A DNA stretch of 64,000 nucleotides from Rhodobacterales bacterium (lineage in GTDB: Bacteria > Pseudomonadota > Alphaproteobacteria > Rhodobacterales > Rhodobacteraceae), in assembly GCA_021155205.1 (NCBI GenBank), contig JAJNPS010000010.1, positions 1-64,000 of the forward strand. The letters run 5' to 3'. A program made the position numbers and the translations under genes. The notes beneath the pieces are model-generated. The model was not told the origin of the DNA. It saw only the letters and a program-made list of their open reading frames with translations, and searched no databases. This document shows, one piece after another, positions 33,713 to 41,586 of the stretch (position 1 is the stretch's first letter; every line of letters starts with the position of its first letter).

Positions 33713-34840
33713 TTAGCCGATCAGGGGGCCGGACCGGCCATAGGTTTGGTCATAGTGCCGCCGCAGCCGCTGCAATGCTATGCGCAGCACGATCTTGCCG
33801 GAACGGGACGCCCACCCCATGCGCTTTTCGGCGACCTCCAGACCTTCGAGGAAACAACAGCAGCGCAGCGCCACATCCCCCAGGCCAGGCCCCAGATCGC
33901 GCAGCGCCGCCGCCACCCGGTCGCGCGCGGCATTCGGCCCTTCGGCCAGGCCGCTGTCGCCGCGAAACCCGCCCCGGTCGCCGCCGGTCAGGAACCGGTC
34001 CCAGTTCTGCGCCACGCGCGGCCCCATCTGGGCCAGTTCGAAATCCTCGCGCAGGCGTTCGGCGGCGGTGACAAGTTCCGGTTCCAGAAACACGCGGCCA
34101 TCCTTGTCGCGCCGCCGCCCCAGCACGGCCACCGGACTTTCCGCCAGATTGTAGCGCAGGCGGCGCGACGTGCCGTCCTCGCTGACCGTGCGGGTCGCCC
34201 ATTCGCGGTGCTGGTCGGCAAAGGGGGTGGCCGCCTCGGCCAGTCCGCGCAGATCGGAACCCTCGGCGTCGATCATCTGACGCAAGGCCGCGCGCCCCGC
34301 CGACGTGATCTCATAGGTCACGATGCGCCCGACCTTTTTCGGCGCGATCCAGTCCTTCAGCACGAATGCCTCGGCCGCGTCGCGGTCAAGGACAGCCGTG
34401 CGCACCGACCGCCCGTCGGGCAGTTCGCGCAGCACCACGGCCTTGTCCATGTCGGGGGCCACCACCAGAACGGCGCCGTTTTCCGCAAGGCGGCGCAGGA
34501 TGCGGCGGCCTTCCAGCCCGATCGCGGCCTCGTCAATGCCAAAGCTGTTGCTGCGCGGGGGAGCACTCATGTCGGTCAGGTCCTTTCGGGTTTCGGGATC
34601 GTTCAAGGGGGCCACGGGGCGGCTGACAAGGCGCGTCAGCGCTGCGTCGAGCAAGGGGTCGTCGCGGCGGTTCTCGTACCGGCGAACCTGGCGCATGACC
34701 GTCGAGGCATGCACGCCTTCGCGCCGCGCCAGCGCACGCAGCGACACCCCATCCTCGATATGATGAAGGTAAAGCCGGACCGAACCGGGAAGCCATGCAG
34801 GCAGGTCACAGACACCGGACGAAACTATTGACGACATCAT
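33713..34840 (-). CDS. DUF6456-domain helix-turn-helix protein
   Basis: The 375-residue protein has an N-terminal helix-turn-helix (VSLRALARREGVHASTVMRQ, about 33-52) and a C-terminal DUF6456-like domain (FLEGLEVAEKRMGWASRSGK followed by IVLRIALQRLRRHYD). It is likely a DNA-binding regulator restricted to Rhodobacterales and relatives; its targets are not known. It is divergent from the DUF6477 gene across a 215-base region containing two inverted repeats, which suggests autoregulation or joint control. The ATG is at 34840; a second ATG at 34837 is possible. Confidence 0.75.
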   Translation of the reverse strand: MMSSIVSSGVCDLPAWLPGSVRLYLHHIEDGVSLRALARREGVHASTVMRQVRRYENRRDDPLLDAALTRLVSRPVAPLNDPETRKDLTDMSAPPRSNSFGIDEAAIGLEGRRILRRLAENGAVLVVAPDMDKAVVLRELPDGRSVRTAVLDRDAAEAFVLKDWIAPKKVGRIVTYEITSAGRAALRQMIDAEGSDLRGLAEAATPFADQHREWATRTVSEDGTSRRLRYNLAESPVAVLGRRRDKDGRVFLEPELVTAAERLREDFELAQMGPRVAQNWDRFLTGGDRGGFRGDSGLAEGPNAARDRVAAALRDLGPGLGDVALRCCCFLEGLEVAEKRMGWASRSGKIVLRIALQRLRRHYDQTYGRSGPLIG

Positions 34841-34914
34841 GCACTTTCCGTTGCCCCGCGGTCAGGTCGATGCCGGTCCGGGGACGGGTTCAACCTAAAG
34901 TCGAAAATGGTTAC

Positions 34915-35014
34915 TCGTTCGTTAAGGAACGATTGCGGCCAGAATGGTTTCCAAATCCTAAATTTTTTCCATGGAAGCGTGCGCTTCAACCAAGGATTGT
35001 GCAACGCTTGGTTG
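34915..35014. promoter_or_regulatory. Two inverted repeats in the DUF6456-DUF6477 divergent region
   Basis: TCGTTC and GAACGA (34915-34932) flank 6 bases, and CAACCAAG and CTTGGTTG (34987-35014) flank 12 bases. Both are perfect. They lie in the 215-base gap between the divergent genes, in sequence richer in A and T than the surroundings. They are candidate operators, possibly for the DUF6456 protein itself. Confidence 0.4.
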
Positions 35015-35055
35015 TTGCAGGGCATGGTGGCCGCCTGAATTGATTGGAGACCGGA

Positions 35056-35352
35056 ATGCCCCATCCCCTGTCGGACCTTCGCACCCTGATCGACAACCTG
35101 AAACGTCCGCGCCTGTTGATCCGTGCGGCGCGGTTCGGTCAGTCTGACTATCGCCGCGACCGCGACCTGCGGCGGCTGATCGAGACGACGGCCACCCCCG
35201 AAACCGCACTGAAGCGCCTGTTGTCGGTCGAGGACGGCATGGAGCAGACGCGGCGCGCGGGCGATGCGTCCTATTCCATCGCGCGCCACATCGAGGTGCT
35301 GATCGCGCTGATGGCCGAGGCCCGAGTGGTCTTGCGCAAGGCCGCAATCTGA
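35056..35352 (+). CDS. DUF6477-family protein
   Basis: The 98-residue, mostly helical protein is Arg-rich (LRTLIDNLKRPRLLIRAARF, then YRRDRDLRRL) and matches the DUF6477 family of Rhodobacterales as I recall it. The function is unknown. The ATG at 35056 has a TTGGAGA site 6 bases upstream. It is followed by a strong terminator. Confidence 0.75.
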   Translation: MPHPLSDLRTLIDNLKRPRLLIRAARFGQSDYRRDRDLRRLIETTATPETALKRLLSVEDGMEQTRRAGDASYSIARHIEVLIALMAEARVVLRKAAI

Positions 35353-35370
35353 CAAAGACTTGCGCAACCG

Positions 35371-35403
35371 AAAAAGGCCCGGGACATCCGCCCGGGCCTT
35401 TTT
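35371..35403. terminator. Bidirectional intrinsic terminator
   Basis: AAAAAGGCCCGGG and CCCGGGCCTTTTT form a perfect 13-bp stem with a 7-base loop and U-rich ends in both directions. It serves the convergent DUF6477 and mttB genes. Confidence 0.95.
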
Positions 35404-35422
35404 GTCAGAACATGGGGGCGGT

Positions 35423-36979
35423 TCAGACGAAGGCGTCCGGCATCTCGGACTTGCGCCGCGCCACATAGTCATCAAGGCTCTCGCGGATACCTTCATCAAG
35501 ATGCGGCTGCTGATAGTCCCCCAGCATCTTTTTCACCCGCGCTTCGGCCAGCGTTGCGGTATCGCGCGCACCTTCCTCGGCCCAGGTCTCGAACGGTTTG
35601 TAATCCAGCAGGTCCGATCGCCAGAAGGCCGACTTGAAATTCGCCTGGGTGTGTTCGCAGCCAAGATAGTGTCCGCCCGGACCCACTTCGCGGATGGCAT
35701 CCATCGCCTGGCCGTTGGTGTCCATGATCACGCCCTGGGCGAGGTGGTGCAGCGTGCCGAGCTGATCGGCATCCATGACGAACTTTTCATAGGAACTGAC
35801 CAGCCCGCCCTCCAGCCAGCCACAGGCATGAAGCATGAAGTTGACCCCGGCCAGCAACGCCATGTTCAGGCTGTTCGCGGTCTCATAGGCCGCCTGGGCA
35901 TCCGGCAGTTTCGACCCGCAGAATGATCCGCCGGACCGATACGGCAGCCCCAGACGGCGGACAAGTTGCCCCGCGCCATAGGTGATATGCGCGGCCTCGG
36001 GTGTCCCGAATGTCGGCGCGCCGGAGTTCATGTCGATGGATGTCACGAACGCGCCTGCAATCACGGGGGCGCCGGGGCGGACCAATTGGGAATAGGCGAC
36101 GCCGGCCAGAACCTCGGCCAAGACCTGCGTCAGCGTGCCCGCCACCGTCACCGGGGCCATGGCGCCACCCACGATGAAGGGGCTGATGATCGTCGCCTGG
36201 TTGGCGCGGGCATAGACCTCCAGCGCACCCATCATGATCCCGTCAAAGGTCATGGGTGAGTTGATGTTGATCAGGCTGGTCATCACCGTGTTCTGGTCGA
36301 CGAAATCAGCCCCAAACAGCAGCTTGGACATCGCCACCGAATCCGCCGCCCGGCTCGGTTCCGTCACGGACCCCATATAGGGCTTGTCCGAAAGGGTGAT
36401 ATGGGCGTGCAGCATGTCGAGGTGACGCTTGTTCACCGCGATATCGGTCGGCTCGCACACCGTCCCGCCGGAATGGTGCAGCCATTTCGACATGTATCCG
36501 AGGCGCACGAACTGCTGGAAATCGTGGATCGTCGCATAGCGCCGCCCGCCAGCCACATCGCGGACAAAGGGCGGGCCATAGACCGGGGCCAGCACCAGAT
36601 TGCGCCCGCCGATGTCGACATTTCGGTCGGGGTTGCGCGCATATTGGGTGAAGTTTTTCGGCGCCGTGCCGCACAGCTTGCGGGCAAGGCCGCGCGGAAT
36701 ATGGACCCGCTCACCCTTGACATCCGCCCCCGCCGCCCGCCACAGGTCCAGCGCCGCCGGGTTCTCGACGAAGTTGACGCCAATTTCCTCAAGCACCGTA
36801 TCGGCGTTCCATTCGATGATCTGCAACGCCTCTTCGTTCAGGATCTCGAAATTCGGGATGTTGCGCTGGATGAACTTCGCGGTGTCCAGGCTGACGGCGG
36901 TGCGCTCTGCCCGCCGTGCCGATCCGCCGCCGCCCCGCGCACGGCGCCCTGCCCCGCCAGCCACATCCATATCGCCCAT
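35423..36979 (-). CDS. MttB-family corrinoid-dependent methyltransferase homologue (non-pyrrolysine)
   Basis: The 518-residue protein belongs to the trimethylamine methyltransferase superfamily (COG5598). It has no in-frame amber codon, so it is a non-pyrrolysine member; characterised ones demethylate glycine betaine or related quaternary amines onto a corrinoid protein. The N-terminus is an Arg/Gly-rich tail (GGAGRRARGGGG). Core blocks include SGGTVCEPTDIAVNKRHLDM and a C-terminal FKSAFWRSDLLDYKPFETW. No corrinoid protein or methyltetrahydrofolate gene is adjacent, so the substrate is open. The ATG at 36979 has a GGAGG site 8 bases upstream. Confidence 0.85.
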   Translation of the reverse strand: MGDMDVAGGAGRRARGGGGSARRAERTAVSLDTAKFIQRNIPNFEILNEEALQIIEWNADTVLEEIGVNFVENPAALDLWRAAGADVKGERVHIPRGLARKLCGTAPKNFTQYARNPDRNVDIGGRNLVLAPVYGPPFVRDVAGGRRYATIHDFQQFVRLGYMSKWLHHSGGTVCEPTDIAVNKRHLDMLHAHITLSDKPYMGSVTEPSRAADSVAMSKLLFGADFVDQNTVMTSLININSPMTFDGIMMGALEVYARANQATIISPFIVGGAMAPVTVAGTLTQVLAEVLAGVAYSQLVRPGAPVIAGAFVTSIDMNSGAPTFGTPEAAHITYGAGQLVRRLGLPYRSGGSFCGSKLPDAQAAYETANSLNMALLAGVNFMLHACGWLEGGLVSSYEKFVMDADQLGTLHHLAQGVIMDTNGQAMDAIREVGPGGHYLGCEHTQANFKSAFWRSDLLDYKPFETWAEEGARDTATLAEARVKKMLGDYQQPHLDEGIRESLDDYVARRKSEMPDAFV

Positions 36980-37183
36980 TGCCCGTGCCTCCGCATGTCT
37001 TTGTGCATCTTATGCCGTTTCGGGCATGCCGGACCCCCGATGATTGCGGCGCTTGTCCGCCAAAAGCGACACCGATCCGCGCCATTTGCGACGCTGGCCG
37101 GAATCCTCGCGCGGGCCGCTTTCCCTCGGCCACCCTATCGCCTATGACGCAAGCCATCCCCTTGACCACGCCCCGAGGCCCAG

Positions 37184-39343
37184 ATGTCCGACCCCGCAAT
37201 CACGCCCGACCTGATCGCAGCCCACGGGCTGAAGCCGGATGAATACGCGCGGTTACAGGACATCATCGGGCGCGAACCGACCTTTACCGAGCTTGGCATC
37301 TTTTCCGCGATGTGGAACGAGCATTGCTCCTACAAATCCTCGAAAAAATGGCTGCGCACCCTGCCGACCACGGGCCCGCAGGTCATCTGCGGTCCGGGCG
37401 AAAATGCCGGCGTCGTCGACATCGGTGATGGCCAGGCCGTGATCTTCAAGATGGAAAGCCACAACCACCCCAGCTATATCGAGCCTTATCAAGGCGCTGC
37501 GACGGGTGTTGGGGGTATCCTGCGCGATGTCTTTACCATGGGCGCGCGCCCCATTGCGGCGATGAATGCGCTGTCGTTTGGTGTCCCGGATCACCCCAAG
37601 ACCCGGCACCTCGTCAAAGGCGTCGTCGCGGGCGTCGGCGGCTATGGCAATGCCTTTGGCGTGCCGACCGTGGGCGGCGAGGTGCGGTTTCACCGCAGCT
37701 ACAACGGCAACTGTCTGGTCAATGCCTTTGCGGCAGGCCTCGCGGATGCCGACAAGATTTTCTATTCGGTGGCGTCCGGCGTCGGCATGCCCGTGGTCTA
37801 TCTGGGGGCCAAGACGGGCCGCGATGGGGTTGGCGGGGCCACCATGGCCTCGGCCGAATTTGACGAGACCATCGAAGAAAAGCGCCCCACGGTGCAGGTC
37901 GGCGATCCCTTTACCGAAAAGCGCCTGCTGGAGGCCTGCCTTGAACTGATGCAGACGGGGGCGGTGATCTCCATTCAGGACATGGGCGCGGCCGGCCTGA
38001 CCTGTTCTGCGGTGGAGATGGGCGACAAGGGCGGGCTTGGCATCCGGCTGCAGCTGGACGACGTGCCGCAGCGCGAGGCGAACATGACCGCCTACGAGAT
38101 GATGCTGTCGGAGTCTCAGGAGCGCATGCTGATGGTCCTGCGTCCCGAAAAAGAGGCCGAGGCGCGGGCGATCTTTGTCAAATGGGACCTCGATTTCGCC
38201 ATCGTGGGCGAGACGATTGCCGAAGACAGGTTCCTGATCCTGCATGGCAACGCGGTGAAGGCCGACCTGCCGCTGTCGAAACTTTCGTCCAGCGCACCGG
38301 AATACGACCGGCCCTGGGTCGAGACACCTGCCGCAACGCCTTTGGGTGCTGTTCCCGCCATCGACCCCATCGACGCCCTGCGCGCCCTGATCGGCAGCGC
38401 GAGCTATGCCCACAAGTCCTGGGTGTGGGAGCAGTATGACAGCGAAGTGGGTGCCGATACCGTCCTGCCCCCCGGCCATGGCGCAGGAATTGTCCGGGTG
38501 CATGGCACGTCAAAGGCATTGGCCTTTACCTCGCACGTCACCCCCCGCTACGTCCGCGCCAACCCGTTCGAAGGCGGCAAGCAGGCGGTAGCCGAGGCTT
38601 ATCGGAACCTGATCGCGGTTGGTGCGCGGCCCTTGGCGACGACCGACAACCTGAACTTCGGCAACCCCGAAAAGCCCGCCATCATGGGCCAACTCGTGTG
38701 CGCTATCAAAGGTATAGGCGAGGCAGTTCGCGCGCTGGACATGCCGATCGTTTCGGGCAACGTGTCACTTTACAACGAAACTGACGGCCAGCCGATCCTG
38801 CCCACGCCCACCATCGGGGCGGTCGGGCTGATCGCGGACGTGGCGGACCGGATCGCAGGGGTGCCGCAGGACGGTGATGTGGCACTGGTGATCGGCGACA
38901 CACGCGGGCATCTGGGTCAGTCGGCGCTGTTGGCCGAGGCCTTCGGGATCGAGGATGGCGACGCCCCTCCGGTCGATCTGGCCGCCGAAAAATCCTCGGC
39001 CGGCGTGATCGTTGCCTGCGCCAGGTCCTTGCGGGCCTGTACGGATCTGGGCGATGGGGGGCTGGCGCTGGCTGCGTTCCGGATGGCCGAGGGCGCGGGT
39101 CTGGGGCTGGTGCTGGGGGCCGGGGACATCGCGACCCTTTTCGGCGAGGATCAGGCCCGTTATCTGATCGCCTGTGCGCCGACCGCGATGTCTGCCGTCC
39201 AGGCCGAGGCGGCACGGGCAGGTGTGTCCGTCACGGTCGCTGGCGCCTTTGGCGGCGACAGGATCACCCTTGGCACCTCCTCCGCGCCGCTGGCCGGGCT
39301 TTCCGCACTGTATCGGGGCGCCTTTGCCCGCGCGGTCGGATGA
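37184..39343 (+). CDS. purL: Phosphoribosylformylglycinamidine synthase subunit II
   Basis: PurL (719 residues) uses ATP and glutamine-derived ammonia to convert FGAR to FGAM in purine synthesis. The length indicates the small PurL type that works with PurQ and PurS. The N-terminal MWNEHCSYKSSKKWL, KMESHNHPSYIEPYQGAATG and ISIQDMGAAGLTCSAVEMGD motifs are present. PurQ and PurS are not in the window. bolA and grxD follow on the same strand, a familiar alphaproteobacterial order. Confidence 0.97.
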   Translation: MSDPAITPDLIAAHGLKPDEYARLQDIIGREPTFTELGIFSAMWNEHCSYKSSKKWLRTLPTTGPQVICGPGENAGVVDIGDGQAVIFKMESHNHPSYIEPYQGAATGVGGILRDVFTMGARPIAAMNALSFGVPDHPKTRHLVKGVVAGVGGYGNAFGVPTVGGEVRFHRSYNGNCLVNAFAAGLADADKIFYSVASGVGMPVVYLGAKTGRDGVGGATMASAEFDETIEEKRPTVQVGDPFTEKRLLEACLELMQTGAVISIQDMGAAGLTCSAVEMGDKGGLGIRLQLDDVPQREANMTAYEMMLSESQERMLMVLRPEKEAEARAIFVKWDLDFAIVGETIAEDRFLILHGNAVKADLPLSKLSSSAPEYDRPWVETPAATPLGAVPAIDPIDALRALIGSASYAHKSWVWEQYDSEVGADTVLPPGHGAGIVRVHGTSKALAFTSHVTPRYVRANPFEGGKQAVAEAYRNLIAVGARPLATTDNLNFGNPEKPAIMGQLVCAIKGIGEAVRALDMPIVSGNVSLYNETDGQPILPTPTIGAVGLIADVADRIAGVPQDGDVALVIGDTRGHLGQSALLAEAFGIEDGDAPPVDLAAEKSSAGVIVACARSLRACTDLGDGGLALAAFRMAEGAGLGLVLGAGDIATLFGEDQARYLIACAPTAMSAVQAEAARAGVSVTVAGAFGGDRITLGTSSAPLAGLSALYRGAFARAVG

Positions 39344-39416
39344 GGCTGCGCCATGCACCCTTGCGAGCGGTCGGCTGCGGGCTTACATTTCCTGTCAGAC
39401 CGCCCGAGGACACTCC

Positions 39417-39653
39417 ATGGCCATCGACGCCCACGACATCGAAACTCTGATCCGCGCCGCCTTTCCCAGGGCCCGTATCACCGTGCAGGGCAATGACGGA
39501 TCGCATTTCGCGGCCGAAGTCATCGACGAAAGTTTCCGGGGCATGAACCGCGTCCAGCAGCAGCGCGCGGTCTATGCCAGCCTCAAGGGCCGGATGGACG
39601 GCCCCAGCGGTGCCCTGCACGCGCTGGCGCTGACCACCAAGGCCCCCGATTAA
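39417..39653 (+). CDS. bolA: BolA-family protein
   Basis: The 78-residue protein has the BolA fold with the conserved segment GSHFAAEVIDESFRGMNRV and QQQRAVYASL. BolA proteins pair with monothiol glutaredoxins around a [2Fe-2S] cluster and help deliver clusters or sense iron. The next gene is exactly such a glutaredoxin, 16 bases away. A GAGGA site precedes the ATG at 39417. Confidence 0.92.
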   Translation: MAIDAHDIETLIRAAFPRARITVQGNDGSHFAAEVIDESFRGMNRVQQQRAVYASLKGRMDGPSGALHALALTTKAPD

Positions 39654-39669
39654 CCGCAAGGACCAGACC

Positions 39670-40029
39670 ATGACCGCACGTGACCGCATCCACGACACCG
39701 TGACCAAGAACGACGTCGTCCTCTATATGAAGGGCAGCAAGATGATGCCGGGCTGCGGCTTTTCCAGCCGCGTCGCCGGCGTCCTGAATTTCATGGGCAT
39801 CGACTATGTCGATGTCGACGTGCTGCAGGACGCTGAAATCCGCCAGGGCATCAAGGACTACGCCGACTGGCCGACCATCCCGCAGCTTTACGTCAAGGGA
39901 GAGTTCATCGGCGGTTGCGACATCGTCACCGAAATGACCCTGTCAGGCGAACTCGACGCCTTGTTCGAGGCCAAGGGTGTGGCCTTCAACAAGGACGCGG
40001 CAGAACAGATTCGCGCCGCAAACGCCTGA
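39670..40029 (+). CDS. grxD: Monothiol glutaredoxin (Grx4/GrxD type)
   Basis: This 119-residue glutaredoxin has the CGFS active site (Cys29) in MMPGCGFSSR and the glutathione-binding WPTIPQLYVKGEFIGGCDI. CGFS glutaredoxins carry [2Fe-2S] clusters and form complexes with BolA. It is cotranscribed with bolA. Confidence 0.95.
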   Translation: MTARDRIHDTVTKNDVVLYMKGSKMMPGCGFSSRVAGVLNFMGIDYVDVDVLQDAEIRQGIKDYADWPTIPQLYVKGEFIGGCDIVTEMTLSGELDALFEAKGVAFNKDAAEQIRAANA

Positions 40030-40064
40030 CAGGTCTGCAGGTTGCTCACCGCGGCCCCAACCGC

Positions 40065-40430
40065 TTAGGTCGTGACGTGCAAGATCGGTGTGAACCCGCC
40101 CCAGATCATGCGCTTGGGGCTCATCGGCGGATCATTTTCAAAGATTTCGGTCATGGCAGGACCGCTTTCGGCCATGACAAGCGCATTGACCCGGTCACGC
40201 GTTGTGCGGTCGGCATAGGTGATCCAGGAAAAGAACACCACCTCGTCCGGCTCCAGCTTGACCGCCATGGGAAACGAGGTCACTTCGCCGTCCGGCACGT
40301 CGTCGCCCATCGCCTCGACGACCGACAACGCGCCATGCTTGACCCAGCGTTCGGCCATGTCCCTGGCCATCGCCTTGTAATCTTCGATCCGATGCCGCTT
40401 TACGGGAACGACGAAACCATCGACATACAT
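40065..40430 (-). CDS. DUF1428-family protein
   Basis: The 121-residue protein begins MYVDGFVVPV, then has RIEDYKAMARDMAERWVKHGALS and KLEPDEVVFFSWITYADRTTRDRVN, matching DUF1428, a dimeric ferredoxin-like fold of unknown function. The start at 40430 was chosen because the family begins with YVDGF and AAGGATAG lies just upstream. It converges with grxD. Confidence 0.85.
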   Translation of the reverse strand: MYVDGFVVPVKRHRIEDYKAMARDMAERWVKHGALSVVEAMGDDVPDGEVTSFPMAVKLEPDEVVFFSWITYADRTTRDRVNALVMAESGPAMTEIFENDPPMSPKRMIWGGFTPILHVTT

Positions 40431-40502
40431 GGTTGCTATCCTTGTCAATCGCGTCAGCGGCGGCGCGAGGCCAGGACGGCCTGAACCAGCGCCGTCCCCT
40501 GA

Positions 40503-40865
40503 TCAGGTTTTTTCCTCGACCCGCGCGGCCAGCGCCTCGGCCCGCGCCGCGATTTCGGCAAGGCTGTCGACAACCTGCCGCGGGATCACCGGAACCTCGA
40601 CGCGGTCCTTTTCGCCACCGGACTTGGCCCCCGCCATCTGCGCCTTGAGCGCGCGGTTCTCATCCTCGACCGCCGCCGTCTTGTCGGCCAGCATCAGGCC
40701 CGCCATCAGCAGCAGGCGGCTTTCGGGCAGGCGGCCCAGTTGCGTGACAAGGGGTTGCGCCTCGGCGTCCAGCATCTGTGCGGCACCGCGCAGGAAATGC
40801 TCCTCGCCCTCCTGGCAGGACACCTGGAACGTGCGTCCGCCTATCGTGATATCGACATCAGGCAT
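40503..40865 (-). CDS. zapA: Cell division protein ZapA
   Basis: The 120-residue protein begins with the ZapA strand-helix unit (VDITIGGRTFQVSCQEGEE) and has a C-terminal coiled coil. ZapA cross-links FtsZ filaments in the Z-ring. The start overlaps the 3' end of the coiled-coil gene upstream by 8 bases, supporting joint function. Confidence 0.88.
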   Translation of the reverse strand: MPDVDITIGGRTFQVSCQEGEEHFLRGAAQMLDAEAQPLVTQLGRLPESRLLLMAGLMLADKTAAVEDENRALKAQMAGAKSGGEKDRVEVPVIPRQVVDSLAEIAARAEALAARVEEKT

Positions 40866-41367
40866 GGGCCGGGGCCTCTTCCAGCAGGGGTGACAGTTCC
40901 GCGATCAGTTCTTCCATTTCGGCCATCTCGGTCATCCGGGTCGCGCGCAACGCCTCCAGTTCGGTCAGCATGGCCTTGTTGACCAGTTGCGGGTTGGCGT
41001 CGCCCAGTTGCGCCTCGCGGATTTCCCTAAGCTGTTCACGCAGTTGCACGGCAGTCTTGCGCATTCGTTGCAGCTCCAGCCCCTGCGTGTCCAGTTGCCG
41101 CGTCAGGCGCTGGCATTTCTCGTCCAGTTCGGTCCGCAGCAGCGCCTCTTTCTCCTTGACGGATTTCAGCCGCTCGTTCAGTTGCGCCGTCACCATCCGC
41201 TCTTCCTCAAGCGCGGCCTGGACACGGGCCAATTCTCTTGCGGGGGCCTCGCCGGGAGGGGCGGGCGCCACCGGGACGGATGACGGCATCCGGTCCAGGC
41301 CCTGTCCGATCCGGTCCAGCGCCGACGAAATCCTGCGTTCAAGCTCTGCGATATCTTGCATCGCCAT
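40858..41367 (-). CDS. Coiled-coil protein upstream of zapA, ZauP-like
   Basis: The 169-residue protein is almost entirely predicted coiled coil, with heptad-like stretches such as ARVQAALEEERMVTAQLNER and an N-terminal Pro/Ala-rich linker at about 27-42. In Caulobacter, ZauP is a coiled-coil protein encoded with zapA that works with it to focus the Z-ring. Gene order and architecture fit that role; sequence identity to ZauP was not tested. It is divergent from tkt. Confidence 0.65.
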   Translation of the reverse strand: MAMQDIAELERRISSALDRIGQGLDRMPSSVPVAPAPPGEAPARELARVQAALEEERMVTAQLNERLKSVKEKEALLRTELDEKCQRLTRQLDTQGLELQRMRKTAVQLREQLREIREAQLGDANPQLVNKAMLTELEALRATRMTEMAEMEELIAELSPLLEEAPAHA

Positions 41368-41586
41368 CCTCTTGTTGTGCCGCAGCTATTTCATTTGCCG
41401 CGCGCGCTTTGATTTCTATCAGAGTGCGAATCGTTCACCGCCCCGTCAACCCCGAACATAACGCGAATTGCAAAAAGGCGTCGCCCCTTTCCGCCTGACC
41501 CCGAAGGCCCCTGCTTGATCTTGCCGGTCCGGGCCGGTAACAGCCTGTGGCAACCCCGTCATTTCTGTCCAAAAAGGATAACAGCC
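41368..41586. other. Divergent intergenic region between the ZauP-like gene and tkt
   Basis: These 219 bases must contain the promoters of both divergent units. They hold short GC-rich inverted sequence near 41521-41541 (CCGGTCC/GGGCCGG-like). I do not see a confident promoter or a known riboswitch. Confidence 0.4.
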
